DNA of 64,000 nucleotides from Mesorhizobium atlanticum (lineage in GTDB: Bacteria > Pseudomonadota > Alphaproteobacteria > Rhizobiales > Rhizobiaceae), in NCBI RefSeq assembly GCF_003289965.1, contig NZ_QMBQ01000006.1, positions 248,001 to 312,000 of the forward strand, in the 5' to 3' direction. Below, in pieces: positions 43,421 to 51,873 of the stretch. The notes under the pieces were generated by a model, which saw only the letters and a program-made list of their open reading frames with translations, was not told the origin of the DNA and searched no databases. The translations under genes were made by a program, and so were the position numbers. The stretch's first letter is position 1. Every line of letters begins with the position of its first letter.

Positions 43421-43465
43421 TTTTGCCCAAACAGCAAAAATGCCTTAAATTTCATCATAAAGGCA
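43421..43465. promoter_or_regulatory. Candidate upstream activator sites for urtA
   Basis: Two dyads lie 130-190 bp upstream of the -24 element: TTTTGC-N7-GCAAAA (43421-43439) and TGCCTT-N13-AAGGCA (43441-43465). Distance fits enhancer sites of sigma-54 activators. Half-sites contain TGC, as in NtrC sites, but spacing differs from the enteric consensus, so the binding protein is uncertain. Confidence 0.4.
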
Positions 43466-43538
43466 AAAACTGGCTGATCGGGCCTGTTGCAGGGCCGGGG
43501 TAAAATGGGGCAAGGTCGCCGCGCAAACGAGCGACGTC

Positions 43539-43928
43539 ATGGCCCTGCGAACGATCCTGAGCTTCCTGACTCTCCTTTCCGCCGCCGGCAGCGCCCAGGC
43601 CGATTTCACCGACGGCAAGCTGCCCGACGGCGCCTATCACTGCGAGGTCTACCTGCTCGGCCTGTTCCTCGACCTCGGCGTGATCACCATCAAGGGCAAC
43701 CTCTATAGCGGCCCGGTGACCTTCGGCGCCACGCCGCAAGCCTACAACTACCAGATGAACCCCAATGGCGAGATCACCTGGCTTGGTCCGCTCGGCGGCT
43801 ATACAAGCGGCGGCAATTCCATCTCGATGACCCAGGCGACGCTCGACGACCCTAGCGGTCCCTCCTTCGACATCATCATGAAGCAGCAGGACGGCGCCTT
43901 CACCGCCTCGACCTGCACCAGAAGATAG
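43539..43928 (+). CDS. Small exported protein, unknown function
   Basis: A 129-residue secreted protein. The signal peptide MALRTILSFLTLLSAAGSAQA is cleaved near residue 21. The mature part begins with DFTDGKLPDGAYHCEVYLLG and ends TASTCTRR; two cysteines (about 34 and 126) could form a disulfide. It has a glycine-rich, probably beta-sandwich pattern. Family not recognised. The 307-bp gap before it is the urtA control region. Confidence 0.65.
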   Translation: MALRTILSFLTLLSAAGSAQADFTDGKLPDGAYHCEVYLLGLFLDLGVITIKGNLYSGPVTFGATPQAYNYQMNPNGEITWLGPLGGYTSGGNSISMTQATLDDPSGPSFDIIMKQQDGAFTASTCTRR

Positions 43929-43942
43929 CCCGCATAAAAAAG

Positions 43943-43970
43943 GCGCGGAACCCTTTCGGGTCCCGCGCCA
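43943..43970 (-). terminator. Intrinsic terminator of the GMC/subunit-3 operon
   Basis: GGCGCGG-AACCC pairs with GGGTC-CCGCGCC with one mismatch. On the minus strand a TTTTTTATG tract follows, so it should terminate the minus-strand GMC transcript. It also lies 14 bp after the 129-aa gene on the plus strand. Confidence 0.75.
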
Positions 43971-43992
43971 GCAGGCAGTCGGGAGGACAAAC

Positions 43993-44050
43993 GCAACTCC
44001 AGGAAAAGTGCTCAGCGGTTTTCCGTCCGGAATTGCGTCAAACAAAAATA
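43993..44050. repeat. Shortened copy of the rhizobial mosaic repeat
   Basis: The segment contains AGGAAAAGTG, TTCCGTCCGGAATTGCGTCA and A-rich sequence as in the longer copies at 51654-51775 and 56882-57008, but lacks the internal GG(C/T)TCGGCG hairpin. It looks like a deletion derivative. Confidence 0.6.
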
Positions 44051-44083
44051 GCTGAAGCGGGTCGGCGGTTACGCCGAACCGCT

Positions 44084-45655
44084 TCAGATGGTCTTGGCCG
44101 ACATCTGCGCCGCGATGTAGTCGGCCTGGCGGATCGCCAGCGTCACGATGGTCAGCGTCGGATTTTCCGCCGCGCCGGTGGTGAACTGGCTGCCGTCGGA
44201 GACGAACAGGTTCTTAATGTCGTGCGACTGGCCGTGCTTGTTGACGACTCCGTCTTCCGCCTTCTCGCTCATCCGGTTGGTGCCGAGATTGTGCGTGGAC
44301 GGGTAAGGCGGCGTCGGGAAGGTCCTGGTCGCGCCGACCGCGGCGTAAAGCGCCTGACCCTGCTTGTAGGCATGGTTGCGCATTGCCTCGTCGTTCGGAT
44401 GATCATCGAAATGGACGTCGGCGATCGGCATGCCGTGCTCGTCCTTCTCGTCCTTGTGCAGCGTGATGCGGTTCTCCTCGCGCGGCATGTCCTCGCCGAC
44501 GATCCACAGGCCGGCCATATGGTCGTAGTGGTCGAGCGCCGTGGTGAAGGAACGGCCCCAGCCGCCAGGGTTCAGGAAGGCCGCCATGAACGGCAGGCCG
44601 AGCGACAGCGTCTCCATCTCATAGCCGCCGACGAAGCCGCGCGACGGGTCGTGCCGCGCCTCGTCGCGGATGATGCCGGCCATGGTGGTGCCGCGATACA
44701 TATGCACCGGCTTATCGAAGATGGCGTAGACCGAGCCGGTGGTATGGCGCATGTAATTCTTGCCCACCTGTCCCGACGAGTTGGCCAGCCCGTGCGGGAA
44801 TTTCGATGATTCCGAATTGAGCAGCAGGCGCGGGCTCTCGATCGAATTGCCGGCGACAGCGACGATGCGGGCCTTCTGTTCCTGCAGCTTGCCGTCCTTG
44901 TCGGCATAGACGACGCCGGTCACCTTGCCGGAAGCGTCATGGTTGATCTTGATCACCATCGAGTTCGGCCGGACCTCCAGGTGCCCGGTCGCTTCGCCCT
45001 TGGGGATTTCGGTGTAGAGCGTCGACCATTTGGCGCCCCATTTGCAGCCCTGGAAGCAGAAGCCGGTCTGCTGGCATGAGTTGCGGTCGTCGCGCTCCAC
45101 CGAATTGATGGCCATGTTGCCGGTATGGCATTCCTTGTAGCCGAGCTTGTCGGCGCCGGCCTTGAGCACCTTGAAGTTGTTGTTGCCGGGCAGCCGCGGC
45201 CAGTTGTTGGTGCCGGTGACGCCCATCTTGGCTTCAGCCTTTGCGTAGTAGGGCTCCATCTCGGCCAACGTTACCGGCCAATCGAGGAGGTTCGCGCCCT
45301 TGACCTTGCCGTAGGTCGTGGCCGCCTTGAACTCATGTTCCTGGAAGCGCAGCGAGGCGCCGGCCCAGTGTGTTGTCGAGCCGCCGACCGACTTGACGAT
45401 CCAGGCCGGCAGGTTCGGGAAGTCCTTGGCGACGCGCCAATCGCCCGACGTGGTGCGCTTGTCCTTCCAGGCAAGCTGGGCAAAGGAATCCCACTCGTCG
45501 TTGATGAAGTCCTCATATTCGTGGCGGGCGCCCGCCTCGAGGATGACGACGTCGATGCCTTTCTGGGCGAGTTCGTTGCCGAGCGTGCCGCCGCCGGCGC
45601 CGGAGCCGATGATGACGACCACGCCGTCGTTCTTGAGATCGAATGATGCTGCCAT
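44084..45655 (-). CDS. GMC family oxidoreductase (gluconate/sugar dehydrogenase type)
   Basis: A 523-residue FAD enzyme. The dinucleotide motif IIGSGAGGGTLGNELA lies near residues 15-30, followed by VVILEAG. The C-terminal GMC block contains HNLGTNRMSEKAEDGVVN and ends with NPTLTIVTLAIRQADYI. No signal peptide; export probably occurs together with the Tat-bearing subunit. It resembles the large subunit of membrane-bound gluconate or sorbitol dehydrogenases. No cytochrome c subunit gene is adjacent. Substrate not determined. Confidence 0.88.
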   Translation of the reverse strand: MAASFDLKNDGVVVIIGSGAGGGTLGNELAQKGIDVVILEAGARHEYEDFINDEWDSFAQLAWKDKRTTSGDWRVAKDFPNLPAWIVKSVGGSTTHWAGASLRFQEHEFKAATTYGKVKGANLLDWPVTLAEMEPYYAKAEAKMGVTGTNNWPRLPGNNNFKVLKAGADKLGYKECHTGNMAINSVERDDRNSCQQTGFCFQGCKWGAKWSTLYTEIPKGEATGHLEVRPNSMVIKINHDASGKVTGVVYADKDGKLQEQKARIVAVAGNSIESPRLLLNSESSKFPHGLANSSGQVGKNYMRHTTGSVYAIFDKPVHMYRGTTMAGIIRDEARHDPSRGFVGGYEMETLSLGLPFMAAFLNPGGWGRSFTTALDHYDHMAGLWIVGEDMPREENRITLHKDEKDEHGMPIADVHFDDHPNDEAMRNHAYKQGQALYAAVGATRTFPTPPYPSTHNLGTNRMSEKAEDGVVNKHGQSHDIKNLFVSDGSQFTTGAAENPTLTIVTLAIRQADYIAAQMSAKTI

Positions 45656-45703
45656 GGTTTCCTCCCATGAAATCTGTCGAAATGCGGTTCGGGGCAGAGC
45701 GGC

Positions 45704-46252
45704 CTACAGCCACTCGATGTCGTTGAAGCCGCGCGCGATGTAGCCGCCCTTGGAATAGGATTCGCCCTCGTAGCCAAAGATCGGCCAGAGCTCCTTCTGG
45801 TTATAGAGGCTGACAACGAGGCCGCCGCGAACCGCTTGGAAGAAGGGCGTCTTCTCGATATCGGTGAGCAGCGCGACCCGTTGCTCTTCCCAGCCGAGTC
45901 CGCGATAGCCGCCCTTGCCGGCCTTCTTGTCGAGCTCGGCGATGCCCTTCTCGATCAGTTCCTTGTGGGCCGGGTCCTTGGCCGCCGTCTCGTCATGGCC
46001 CTTGACGGCAATGGCGTAATATTTGTCCGGCACCTGGTCATGCGGATAGATGTCGCGCGCCACCTGGATCAGCGTCGCCATCGTCTCGGGCTTCAGCGCC
46101 GAGGTTTCGAGACCCCAGGCGTGTTCGGGGCTGATGACGGCGCTGCCCGAGATGATGAGCAGCGCGCCTGCGCCGCCGCGCTTGAGAAGCTCGCGCCGCG
46201 ATAGCCCGGCCTTCTTCTCGTGACCCGGTTTCTTTTCATAGACTGTAACCAT
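45704..46252 (-). CDS. Gluconate 2-dehydrogenase subunit 3 family protein, Tat-exported
   Basis: A 182-residue small subunit. The N-terminus has a twin-arginine motif SRRELLKRGG followed by a hydrophobic stretch ALLIISGSAV, so it probably carries the complex through the Tat pathway as a hitchhiker. The mature part matches subunit 3 of gluconate 2-dehydrogenase (DIYPHDQVPDKYY). It is 48 bp upstream of the GMC gene in the same direction, so the two should form a periplasmic flavin dehydrogenase. Confidence 0.88.
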   Translation of the reverse strand: MVTVYEKKPGHEKKAGLSRRELLKRGGAGALLIISGSAVISPEHAWGLETSALKPETMATLIQVARDIYPHDQVPDKYYAIAVKGHDETAAKDPAHKELIEKGIAELDKKAGKGGYRGLGWEEQRVALLTDIEKTPFFQAVRGGLVVSLYNQKELWPIFGYEGESYSKGGYIARGFNDIEWL

Positions 46253-46330
46253 GATTTTCCTCCCTGCTTGCTGTTCGCACCCTGGAAAAGTGCCGTTGCT
46301 GGCGCCGCGCCTCTCCGCGGCGGAATGTCC

Positions 46331-46726
46331 CTATTGGAAGCGCCCTCCCCGCTGCAGGACCTCGATCTTGTAGCCGTCAGGATCCTCGATGAAGAAGAAG
46401 CGGGCGATCCGCACCCCGTCGTGATTGAACTCGACGATCTTCTTCGGATTGAAGCCGAGCGCGCCGATCCGATCGTGCTCGCTGTCGAGATCGGCGACCG
46501 AGACGGCGAGATGGCCGTAGCCGTCGCCCAGCGCATAAGGCTCGGTACGCCCCTTGTTCACCGTCAGCTCCACCTCGAAAGGCGAGTCGCCATTGCTGAG
46601 ATAGATGAGCGTGAAGGTCTCGAAATCGAGCCGCTGCGCGACCTCGAGACCGAAGGCCTTGTTGTAGAAATCGACGGACCTTGCCTCGTCGAGAACCCTG
46701 ATCATGGAATGGATCGTCTTCGCCAA
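46331..46726 (-). CDS. VOC family (glyoxalase-like) protein
   Basis: A 131-residue protein with two beta-alpha-beta-beta-beta modules of the VOC fold. Seen are MIRVLDEARSVDFYNKAFGLEV, GHLAVSVADLDSEHDRI and FIEDPDGYKIEVLQ; the metal residues His and Glu in GHLAVSV and KIEV are conserved as in glyoxalase I. TTG 46726 is preferred as start because GGAG lies 6 bp upstream; ATG 46705 is an alternative. It is 78 bp upstream of the Tat-exported subunit gene. Confidence 0.82.
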   Translation of the reverse strand: MAKTIHSMIRVLDEARSVDFYNKAFGLEVAQRLDFETFTLIYLSNGDSPFEVELTVNKGRTEPYALGDGYGHLAVSVADLDSEHDRIGALGFNPKKIVEFNHDGVRIARFFFIEDPDGYKIEVLQRGGRFQ

Positions 46727-46965
46727 ATCGGACTCCGTGAGCACTTCATGCTTTTCGAAGCCGATTATGCGCGCCGGCGAAAAATGGTGGTGGCAGCCGA
46801 TTACCACGCGTGCGGCCTGAAAATGGGTAGTCTCGCCGCGCGTAAGGACGAAAGTCTGATTGCCGTTGCCGGCCATCGGATCGAAGATGACAAACGCAGG
46901 CAGTGTTCAAAAAGGCGCCGGCCCACGCAATCGGCGCCCAAGACAAACAAAAACGGGAGGTACCG

Positions 46966-47271
46966 ATGTGCAGAGTCTTCGCCGGGCAAGACCCGGAAGG
47001 CTACCGGCAGATCAACCGGTCGATCCGCATCGACGGTCATTCGACCAGCATCCAGCTCGAGGCGACGTTCTGGGGTCTGCTTGACGAGATCGCCGACAGC
47101 CAGGGACTGACCACACCGAAATTTATCTCGAAGCTCTATGACGAGGCGATCGAGATCAACGGCCAGATCCCGAATTTCGCTTCCATGCTGCGCACGACCT
47201 GCGCGCTCTATCTGCGCGGCCACCGCCCCAGCGCCGAGGAGCAGGCCGCGTTGAAGCGGGAAGCCGCCTAA
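46966..47271 (+). CDS. Ribbon-helix-helix domain protein
   Basis: A 101-residue protein of the RHH_4 type: MCRVFAGQDPEGYRQINRSIRIDGHSTSIQLEATFW at the start, with the DNA-contacting beta strand RSIRIDG and helices LLDEIADSQGL and FISKLYDEAI. ATG 46966 follows CGGGAGG by 6 bp. Role unknown; members may regulate genes or act in small complexes. Converges with the nucleoside phosphorylase, stops overlapping by 4 bp. Confidence 0.85.
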   Translation: MCRVFAGQDPEGYRQINRSIRIDGHSTSIQLEATFWGLLDEIADSQGLTTPKFISKLYDEAIEINGQIPNFASMLRTTCALYLRGHRPSAEEQAALKREAA

Positions 47272-47975
47272 CTCTCTGCCGCGACCTCGAGCGCCAGCCG
47301 GGTCATGTCGGTGAAGAGGGCCTGTCGCTCCGAATAATCGGTCAGTTCGCCGGTCGCGACATGATCGACCACGGTGAGCAGCGACAGCGCGCGCGCCCCG
47401 AACTGCGCCGCTATGCGATAGAGCGCGCTGGTCTCCATATCGACCGCCAGCGCGCCGAGCGCCCTCGGCTCGTCGAACCGCGCGCGGCCGTCGGGATGGT
47501 GGAACACGTCGCTGCAGATCGTCAGTCCGGCGCTGCAGGCGATGCCGAGATCGGCCGCGCGTCGCAGCGCCAGCGCATGGAGCGCCGGATCCGGTCCCGC
47601 CGGCTGGTAAAGTCCGAACACCTGTCCGCTGATCGCGCTCTCTGCCCGCACTTCGCTGGAGATGACGAGCCCACGCAGGGGTACATCTTCCGACAAGCCG
47701 CCACTGGTGCCGGTACGGATCAGTGTCTTCATACCATGATAGTCGAGCAATTCATGGGCGTAGATCAGGAAGGATGAAACGCCGATGCCGGTCGCCTGGA
47801 TGCTGACCGACTTGCCGCGGAACCGGCCGGTGAAGCCCAGCGCGCCCCTTCGGCGGTTGACGCAGCGCGGCGCTTCGAGAAAAGTTTCCGCCATCCATTG
47901 AGCGCGCTCGGGATCACCCGGCAACAGCACCGTTTCGGCATAATCCCCTTTCTCCGCCTCGATATGCGGCGTCAC
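47268..47975 (-). CDS. Purine nucleoside phosphorylase family protein (DeoD-like)
   Basis: A 235-residue phosphorylase of the NP-1/DeoD family, which splits nucleosides with phosphate. LLPGDPERAQWMAE holds the phosphate-binding GDP-x-R, IRTGTSGGL binds phosphate and base, and AVDMETSALY recognises the ribose. Length is that of hexameric enzymes. Preferred substrate not known. Gap of 72 bp to cckA on the same strand. Confidence 0.85.
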   Translation of the reverse strand: MTPHIEAEKGDYAETVLLPGDPERAQWMAETFLEAPRCVNRRRGALGFTGRFRGKSVSIQATGIGVSSFLIYAHELLDYHGMKTLIRTGTSGGLSEDVPLRGLVISSEVRAESAISGQVFGLYQPAGPDPALHALALRRAADLGIACSAGLTICSDVFHHPDGRARFDEPRALGALAVDMETSALYRIAAQFGARALSLLTVVDHVATGELTDYSERQALFTDMTRLALEVAAES

Positions 47976-48047
47976 GCGCTACCACCCCTGACAGATGTCC
48001 GGCTACCATCATGACAGGGTCGCCGCGATGCGCAAGCGCTGGCTTAC

Positions 48048-50627
48048 CTAAGATTCCAGCACGTCCTTGACGATCGTCGCCAGTTGCTTGAGCGAGAACG
48101 GTTTCGGCAGGAAGCCGAAATGCGCGTCGGCCGGCAGGTTTTTCGCAAACGCGTCCTCGGCGTAGCCCGAAACGAACACGAACTTGATGTCCGGCTGACG
48201 CTTGCGCAGTTCGCCGAGCAATGTCGGCCCGTCCATCTCCGGCATCACGACGTCGGACACGACGATATCGACCTTGCCGCCGAGCGCCTCGAATACTTCC
48301 AGTGCCTCGACGCCGGACGACGCCTCGTGCACGGTGTAGCCGCGCGAGGTCAGCGCCCGCACACCGCCCATGCGCACGGCGTCTTCGTCCTCGACCAGAA
48401 GCACGGTGGCCGAGCCGGAAAGGTCTTTCGCCGTATCGGCCGGCTTGGCCGGGGCCGCGGTCGCCGGCGCTTCGCCAGGCTCGGCCTGCTTCTTCGCATC
48501 GGCGATGTGGCGCGGCAGGAAGATGCGGAACACCGTGCCCTTGCCGACTTCGGAATCGCAGAAGATGAAGCCGCCGGTCTGCTTGATGATGCCGTAGACC
48601 ATCGACAGGCCGAGGCCCGTGCCCTTGCCCACTTCCTTGGTCGTGAAGAACGGCTCGAAGATCTTCTTCAGCACGTCGGGCGCGATGCCGCTGCCGGTGT
48701 CCTCGACATCGACCAGCACATAGTCGGCCGGCGTCAGCTCGCGATAGGCGAAGGATTTGCACTCGTCGGCCGTGACGTTGCGGGTGCGCACCGTGAGGTC
48801 GCCGCCACTCGGCATGGCGTCGCGCGCATTGACGGCGAGATTGACCACCACCTGCTCGAACTGGCCGATATCGACCTTGACCGGCCACAGGTCGCGGCCA
48901 TGGTCGATCTTCAGCTTGATGTCGTTGCCGACCAGCCGGGCGAGCAGCATCCTGAGATCGGCCAGGACATCGGTCAGGTTCAGCACTTCCGGCCGCAACG
49001 TCTGCTTGCGCGAGAAGGCCAGCAATTGCCGCACGAGCGAGGCCGCCCGGTTGGCGTTCTGCTTGATGTTCATGATGTCGGGGAAGGACGGGTCCGACGG
49101 CCGGTGATTGGTCAACAGAAGGTCGGACGCCATGATGATGGCGGTAAGCACGTTGTTGAAGTCGTGCGCGATACCGCCGGCGAGTTGGCCGACCGCCTGC
49201 ATCTTCTGGCTCTGCGCCATCTGGCCCTCGAGCGCCTTCTGCTCGGTGGTCTCGACTGCATAGACGATGGCCGATTCCTCGGCGCCCTCGCCGCCCGCGC
49301 TGTCGGCGACGGCGTTGACATAGAAACGGATATGGCGCTCCTCATTGCCGGGCAGCACGGAGTCGATCGGCTCGATATTGGCCTGCCGTTGCCGGGCCTT
49401 CTCGAAGGCGGCGGCGAAGGCCGGCCGGTCGCGCTCGTGGACGATCGTCTCGAAGCGCACCCGCCGGTCGACGGCATCGCGGTCGACCACCGATGAAAAG
49501 AGCTGCAGGAACGGCGCGTTGGTGCGCAGGATGCGCCCGTTCGCGTCGACGCCGGCAATAGCCATCGGCGTCGAGTTGAAGAAGCGGGTGAAGCGGACTT
49601 CGGAGGCCCGCAGTTCCGCGGAAGCGTCCTCGCCCTGGGTGCGGTTGAGCACGATCGTGCGGGTCGGGCCGTTCACGCCTTCGCGGCTTGCCGAAACCCG
49701 GTGCATGAAGCGCACCGGCAGCGCCTGGCCGCTCATGGTGGTAAGGTCGAGGTCGATGACGGCGTTGCGCGTGGTGCCGGGATCGGCCTTGACCGAGCGC
49801 ACCAGCGCCATGCCGTCGCCGGCGATGATCTCCGGCAGCGTGATAGCGCCCGGCGTGAAGGAGGCAAGGTCGATGCCCAGCCACTCGGCGAGCGTGGCGT
49901 TGATATAGGTGACGCGACCTTCCTGGTCGGCCGAGAAGAACCCGGCCGGCGCATGGTCGAGATGGTCGATGGCCTTCTGCAGGTCGAGGAAGAAACGCTC
50001 CTGCTCCGCCCGTTCCTGGGAAATATCGGCAAGCTGCCAGGCCAGCATCGGCAGCCTTTGCCCGGGCATGCTGAAGGCGCGGGCACGCGCCCGATACCAG
50101 CGCGCGCCGGGCTCGGCGCCGGGCTTGATCGACTGCGCCAGCCGGAACTCGCCGTCGCCCGCCTGGCCGTCGCGCAGACCTGACGCCAGCCTGTAAATCG
50201 TCATCGAAGCCTCGGGAACATCCGACAACAGCCCTTCGACGGTCTTGAGATCGGCCGCCGAGGCGGCACCCGTCATGTCAGCATAGGCGCGGTTGGCGTA
50301 GACGACGCGGCCCTTGGTGTCGGTCACCAGCAGGCCCTGCGACATCGAGTCGACGAAGGCTTTCGACAATTCGTCGCCGGTCGAGCGTGGCGCGATCTGC
50401 ACGAAGCCGATCGCGGTCGCGAACAGGAAGCCGACGCCAATCATGGCGAGCACGCCGAGCATACCGAGCAGGAAGGGATCGCCGAGGCGCTCGCGGAAAA
50501 GTCCGAAGACGATCGCCGCACCGGTCAGCACGACGATGAAGACGATGAGCCTGGTGACGGCGCCCGGACGCGTGTTCTGGTCGACGATCGGTACCGGATA
50601 GAAATCGCCGCGCGCTTCCTTGGCCAT
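48048..50627 (-). CDS. cckA: Hybrid histidine kinase CckA
   Basis: An 859-residue cell-cycle kinase. Two membrane segments lie at about residues 25-43 and 52-75, then PAS-type domains at about 95-200, 220-330 and 340-465. The phospho-accepting His488 is in GGIAHDFNNVLTAI, followed by ATP-binding N (VNLAVNARDAM), G1 (EDTGSGI) and GLGLSMVYGIIKQTGGFI boxes. A receiver domain ends the protein with Asp792 (SDVVMPEMDG). It feeds phosphate to ChpT and on to CtrA. The architecture fits Caulobacter and rhizobial CckA. Confidence 0.95.
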   Translation of the reverse strand: MAKEARGDFYPVPIVDQNTRPGAVTRLIVFIVVLTGAAIVFGLFRERLGDPFLLGMLGVLAMIGVGFLFATAIGFVQIAPRSTGDELSKAFVDSMSQGLLVTDTKGRVVYANRAYADMTGAASAADLKTVEGLLSDVPEASMTIYRLASGLRDGQAGDGEFRLAQSIKPGAEPGARWYRARARAFSMPGQRLPMLAWQLADISQERAEQERFFLDLQKAIDHLDHAPAGFFSADQEGRVTYINATLAEWLGIDLASFTPGAITLPEIIAGDGMALVRSVKADPGTTRNAVIDLDLTTMSGQALPVRFMHRVSASREGVNGPTRTIVLNRTQGEDASAELRASEVRFTRFFNSTPMAIAGVDANGRILRTNAPFLQLFSSVVDRDAVDRRVRFETIVHERDRPAFAAAFEKARQRQANIEPIDSVLPGNEERHIRFYVNAVADSAGGEGAEESAIVYAVETTEQKALEGQMAQSQKMQAVGQLAGGIAHDFNNVLTAIIMASDLLLTNHRPSDPSFPDIMNIKQNANRAASLVRQLLAFSRKQTLRPEVLNLTDVLADLRMLLARLVGNDIKLKIDHGRDLWPVKVDIGQFEQVVVNLAVNARDAMPSGGDLTVRTRNVTADECKSFAYRELTPADYVLVDVEDTGSGIAPDVLKKIFEPFFTTKEVGKGTGLGLSMVYGIIKQTGGFIFCDSEVGKGTVFRIFLPRHIADAKKQAEPGEAPATAAPAKPADTAKDLSGSATVLLVEDEDAVRMGGVRALTSRGYTVHEASSGVEALEVFEALGGKVDIVVSDVVMPEMDGPTLLGELRKRQPDIKFVFVSGYAEDAFAKNLPADAHFGFLPKPFSLKQLATIVKDVLES

Positions 50628-50802
50628 GTTCCCCCTGCTCGTGATTCCGGTGTCCGACGGGCGCGGACGGCCGGTTGAATCACATTCTCCTGTAGCGGAA
50701 AAGGTCCCGGCGGCAAATGTCCGATAAAATCAACGATTCATGTTTCAAACTGTTCACGATGGGTGATGTGAACTTGCGGCAGGCCGCCACCGCGGTCTAG
50801 TG

Positions 50803-50823
50803 TCGCCTCACCTCAAGAGGCGA
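50803..50823 (+). promoter_or_regulatory. 5' leader hairpin before the FliO-like gene
   Basis: TCGCCTC (50803-50809) pairs with GAGGCGA (50817-50823) around ACCTCAA, 12 bp before the ATG. It might hide or position the ribosome site. Confidence 0.35.
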
Positions 50824-50835
50824 TTGGGTGCACCG

Positions 50836-51549
50836 ATGCTGCAGTGGCTGGATAGCGTGGCGGGTCCGGGTTATGTCGCTGCAATCCTGTGGACGTTTGC
50901 GGCGCTCATTTTGCTTGTCGTCGTCCTGCTCGTCATCAAGGTTGTGCGCAACCTGACCTTCGGCACCTTCGTGGCCGGCGGCAGGAACCGCAAGACACGC
51001 CTTGCGGTCATGGACGCCACCGCCGTCGACAGCCATCGCAGGCTGGTTCTGGTGCGCCGCGATGACATCGAGCACCTGATCCTGATCGGCGGGCCGACCG
51101 ATGTCGTGGTCGAACGCGATATCAGGCTGGCCGCGCCGCGCCGCCCGGCGCTGACCGGCGACAGCGGGCAGCAGCAGGCAACCGCGGCCTCACGTCCGCG
51201 CGCGCCGCAACCGGCGCCTGCGCCCGCACCTGCCAGGCAGGCGCCGCCTGCCGCCCAGCCAGTTGCCGCCACACGCCCGCGCCCCCCGGCGCCTGCTCCG
51301 GCGCCCAAGCCGGCGGCGCCGAGCCAGCCGACAGCGAAGGTCACGCCTCTGCCGGGCTACGGAACGGCCAACGGCAGCGCCAGATACACGCCGCTGCCCT
51401 CAAACGATTCCATCGACGACACGTTGATGCACGAGCTCGAGACCTCTCTCGACGAGACGCAACCGGCACCCAGCAAGCCCGCGGCCAAGCCTTCGCTCGA
51501 TGACGAGATGACCAGGCTGCTTGGCGAGTTGGGCAGCCACAAGCGCTGA
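50836..51549 (+). CDS. FliO-like membrane protein with proline-rich tail
   Basis: A 237-residue protein: short periplasmic start, one membrane segment (AAILWTFAALILLVVVLLVIK, positions about 12-33), then a cytoplasmic FliO-type beta domain (TRLAVMDATAVDSHRRLVLVRRDDIEHLILIGG). The rest is an unusual Pro/Ala-rich tail of about 80 residues and an acidic C-terminus. Real FliO lies with fliPQR; no flagellar gene is near here, and the gene is divergent from cckA. It may have a different role in the envelope. Confidence 0.75.
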   Translation: MLQWLDSVAGPGYVAAILWTFAALILLVVVLLVIKVVRNLTFGTFVAGGRNRKTRLAVMDATAVDSHRRLVLVRRDDIEHLILIGGPTDVVVERDIRLAAPRRPALTGDSGQQQATAASRPRAPQPAPAPAPARQAPPAAQPVAATRPRPPAPAPAPKPAAPSQPTAKVTPLPGYGTANGSARYTPLPSNDSIDDTLMHELETSLDETQPAPSKPAAKPSLDDEMTRLLGELGSHKR

Positions 51550-51555
51550 CCTAAT

Positions 51556-51775
51556 GCATGTCTCCCGAAAGTGGGGACCGGTTTCGGGACAAAGACATGC
51601 GTAAAATCAAAGACCTAAAGCGCATGGAGTGAATCCGGAGGATCGCGACGTGGTTTAGAGCAATTCGAGGAAAGGTGTGAGCGGTTAGGCTCGGCGCCTT
51701 CGCCGTAGCCTTCCGTCCGGAATTGCGTCAAAACAAGGAGTTTCGCCGTTTCCATGAAACGATGAACCGCTCTAA
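51556..51775. repeat. Rhizobial mosaic palindromic repeat, composite copy 1
   Basis: The left part (51556-51640) folds as GCATGTC...GACATGC enclosing CCCGAAA...TTTCGGG. The right part (51654-51775) has TTAGAGC/GCTCTAA ends and an inner GGCTCGGCG...CGCCGTAGCC hairpin. Related copies at 56841-57008 and 59402-59507 preserve these stems with paired changes. It fills the 324-bp gap between the FliO-like gene and dksA. Confidence 0.8.
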
Positions 51776-51821
51776 CGGCAACTTGCCGGTACGAGCGAAC
51801 CTCTCCGCAGGAGCTGAAAAC

Positions 51822-51849
51822 AAAAATGGCCGGAAACCCGGCCATTTTT
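51822..51849. terminator. Bidirectional intrinsic terminator of dksA and the FliO-like gene
   Basis: AAAAATGGCCGG (51822-51833) pairs perfectly with CCGGCCATTTTT (51838-51849). T-runs lie on both sides of the stem. It lies 25 nt after the dksA stop on the minus strand. Confidence 0.85.
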
Positions 51850-51873
51850 GATTCTTTTGCCTTCCAGCCCGCG

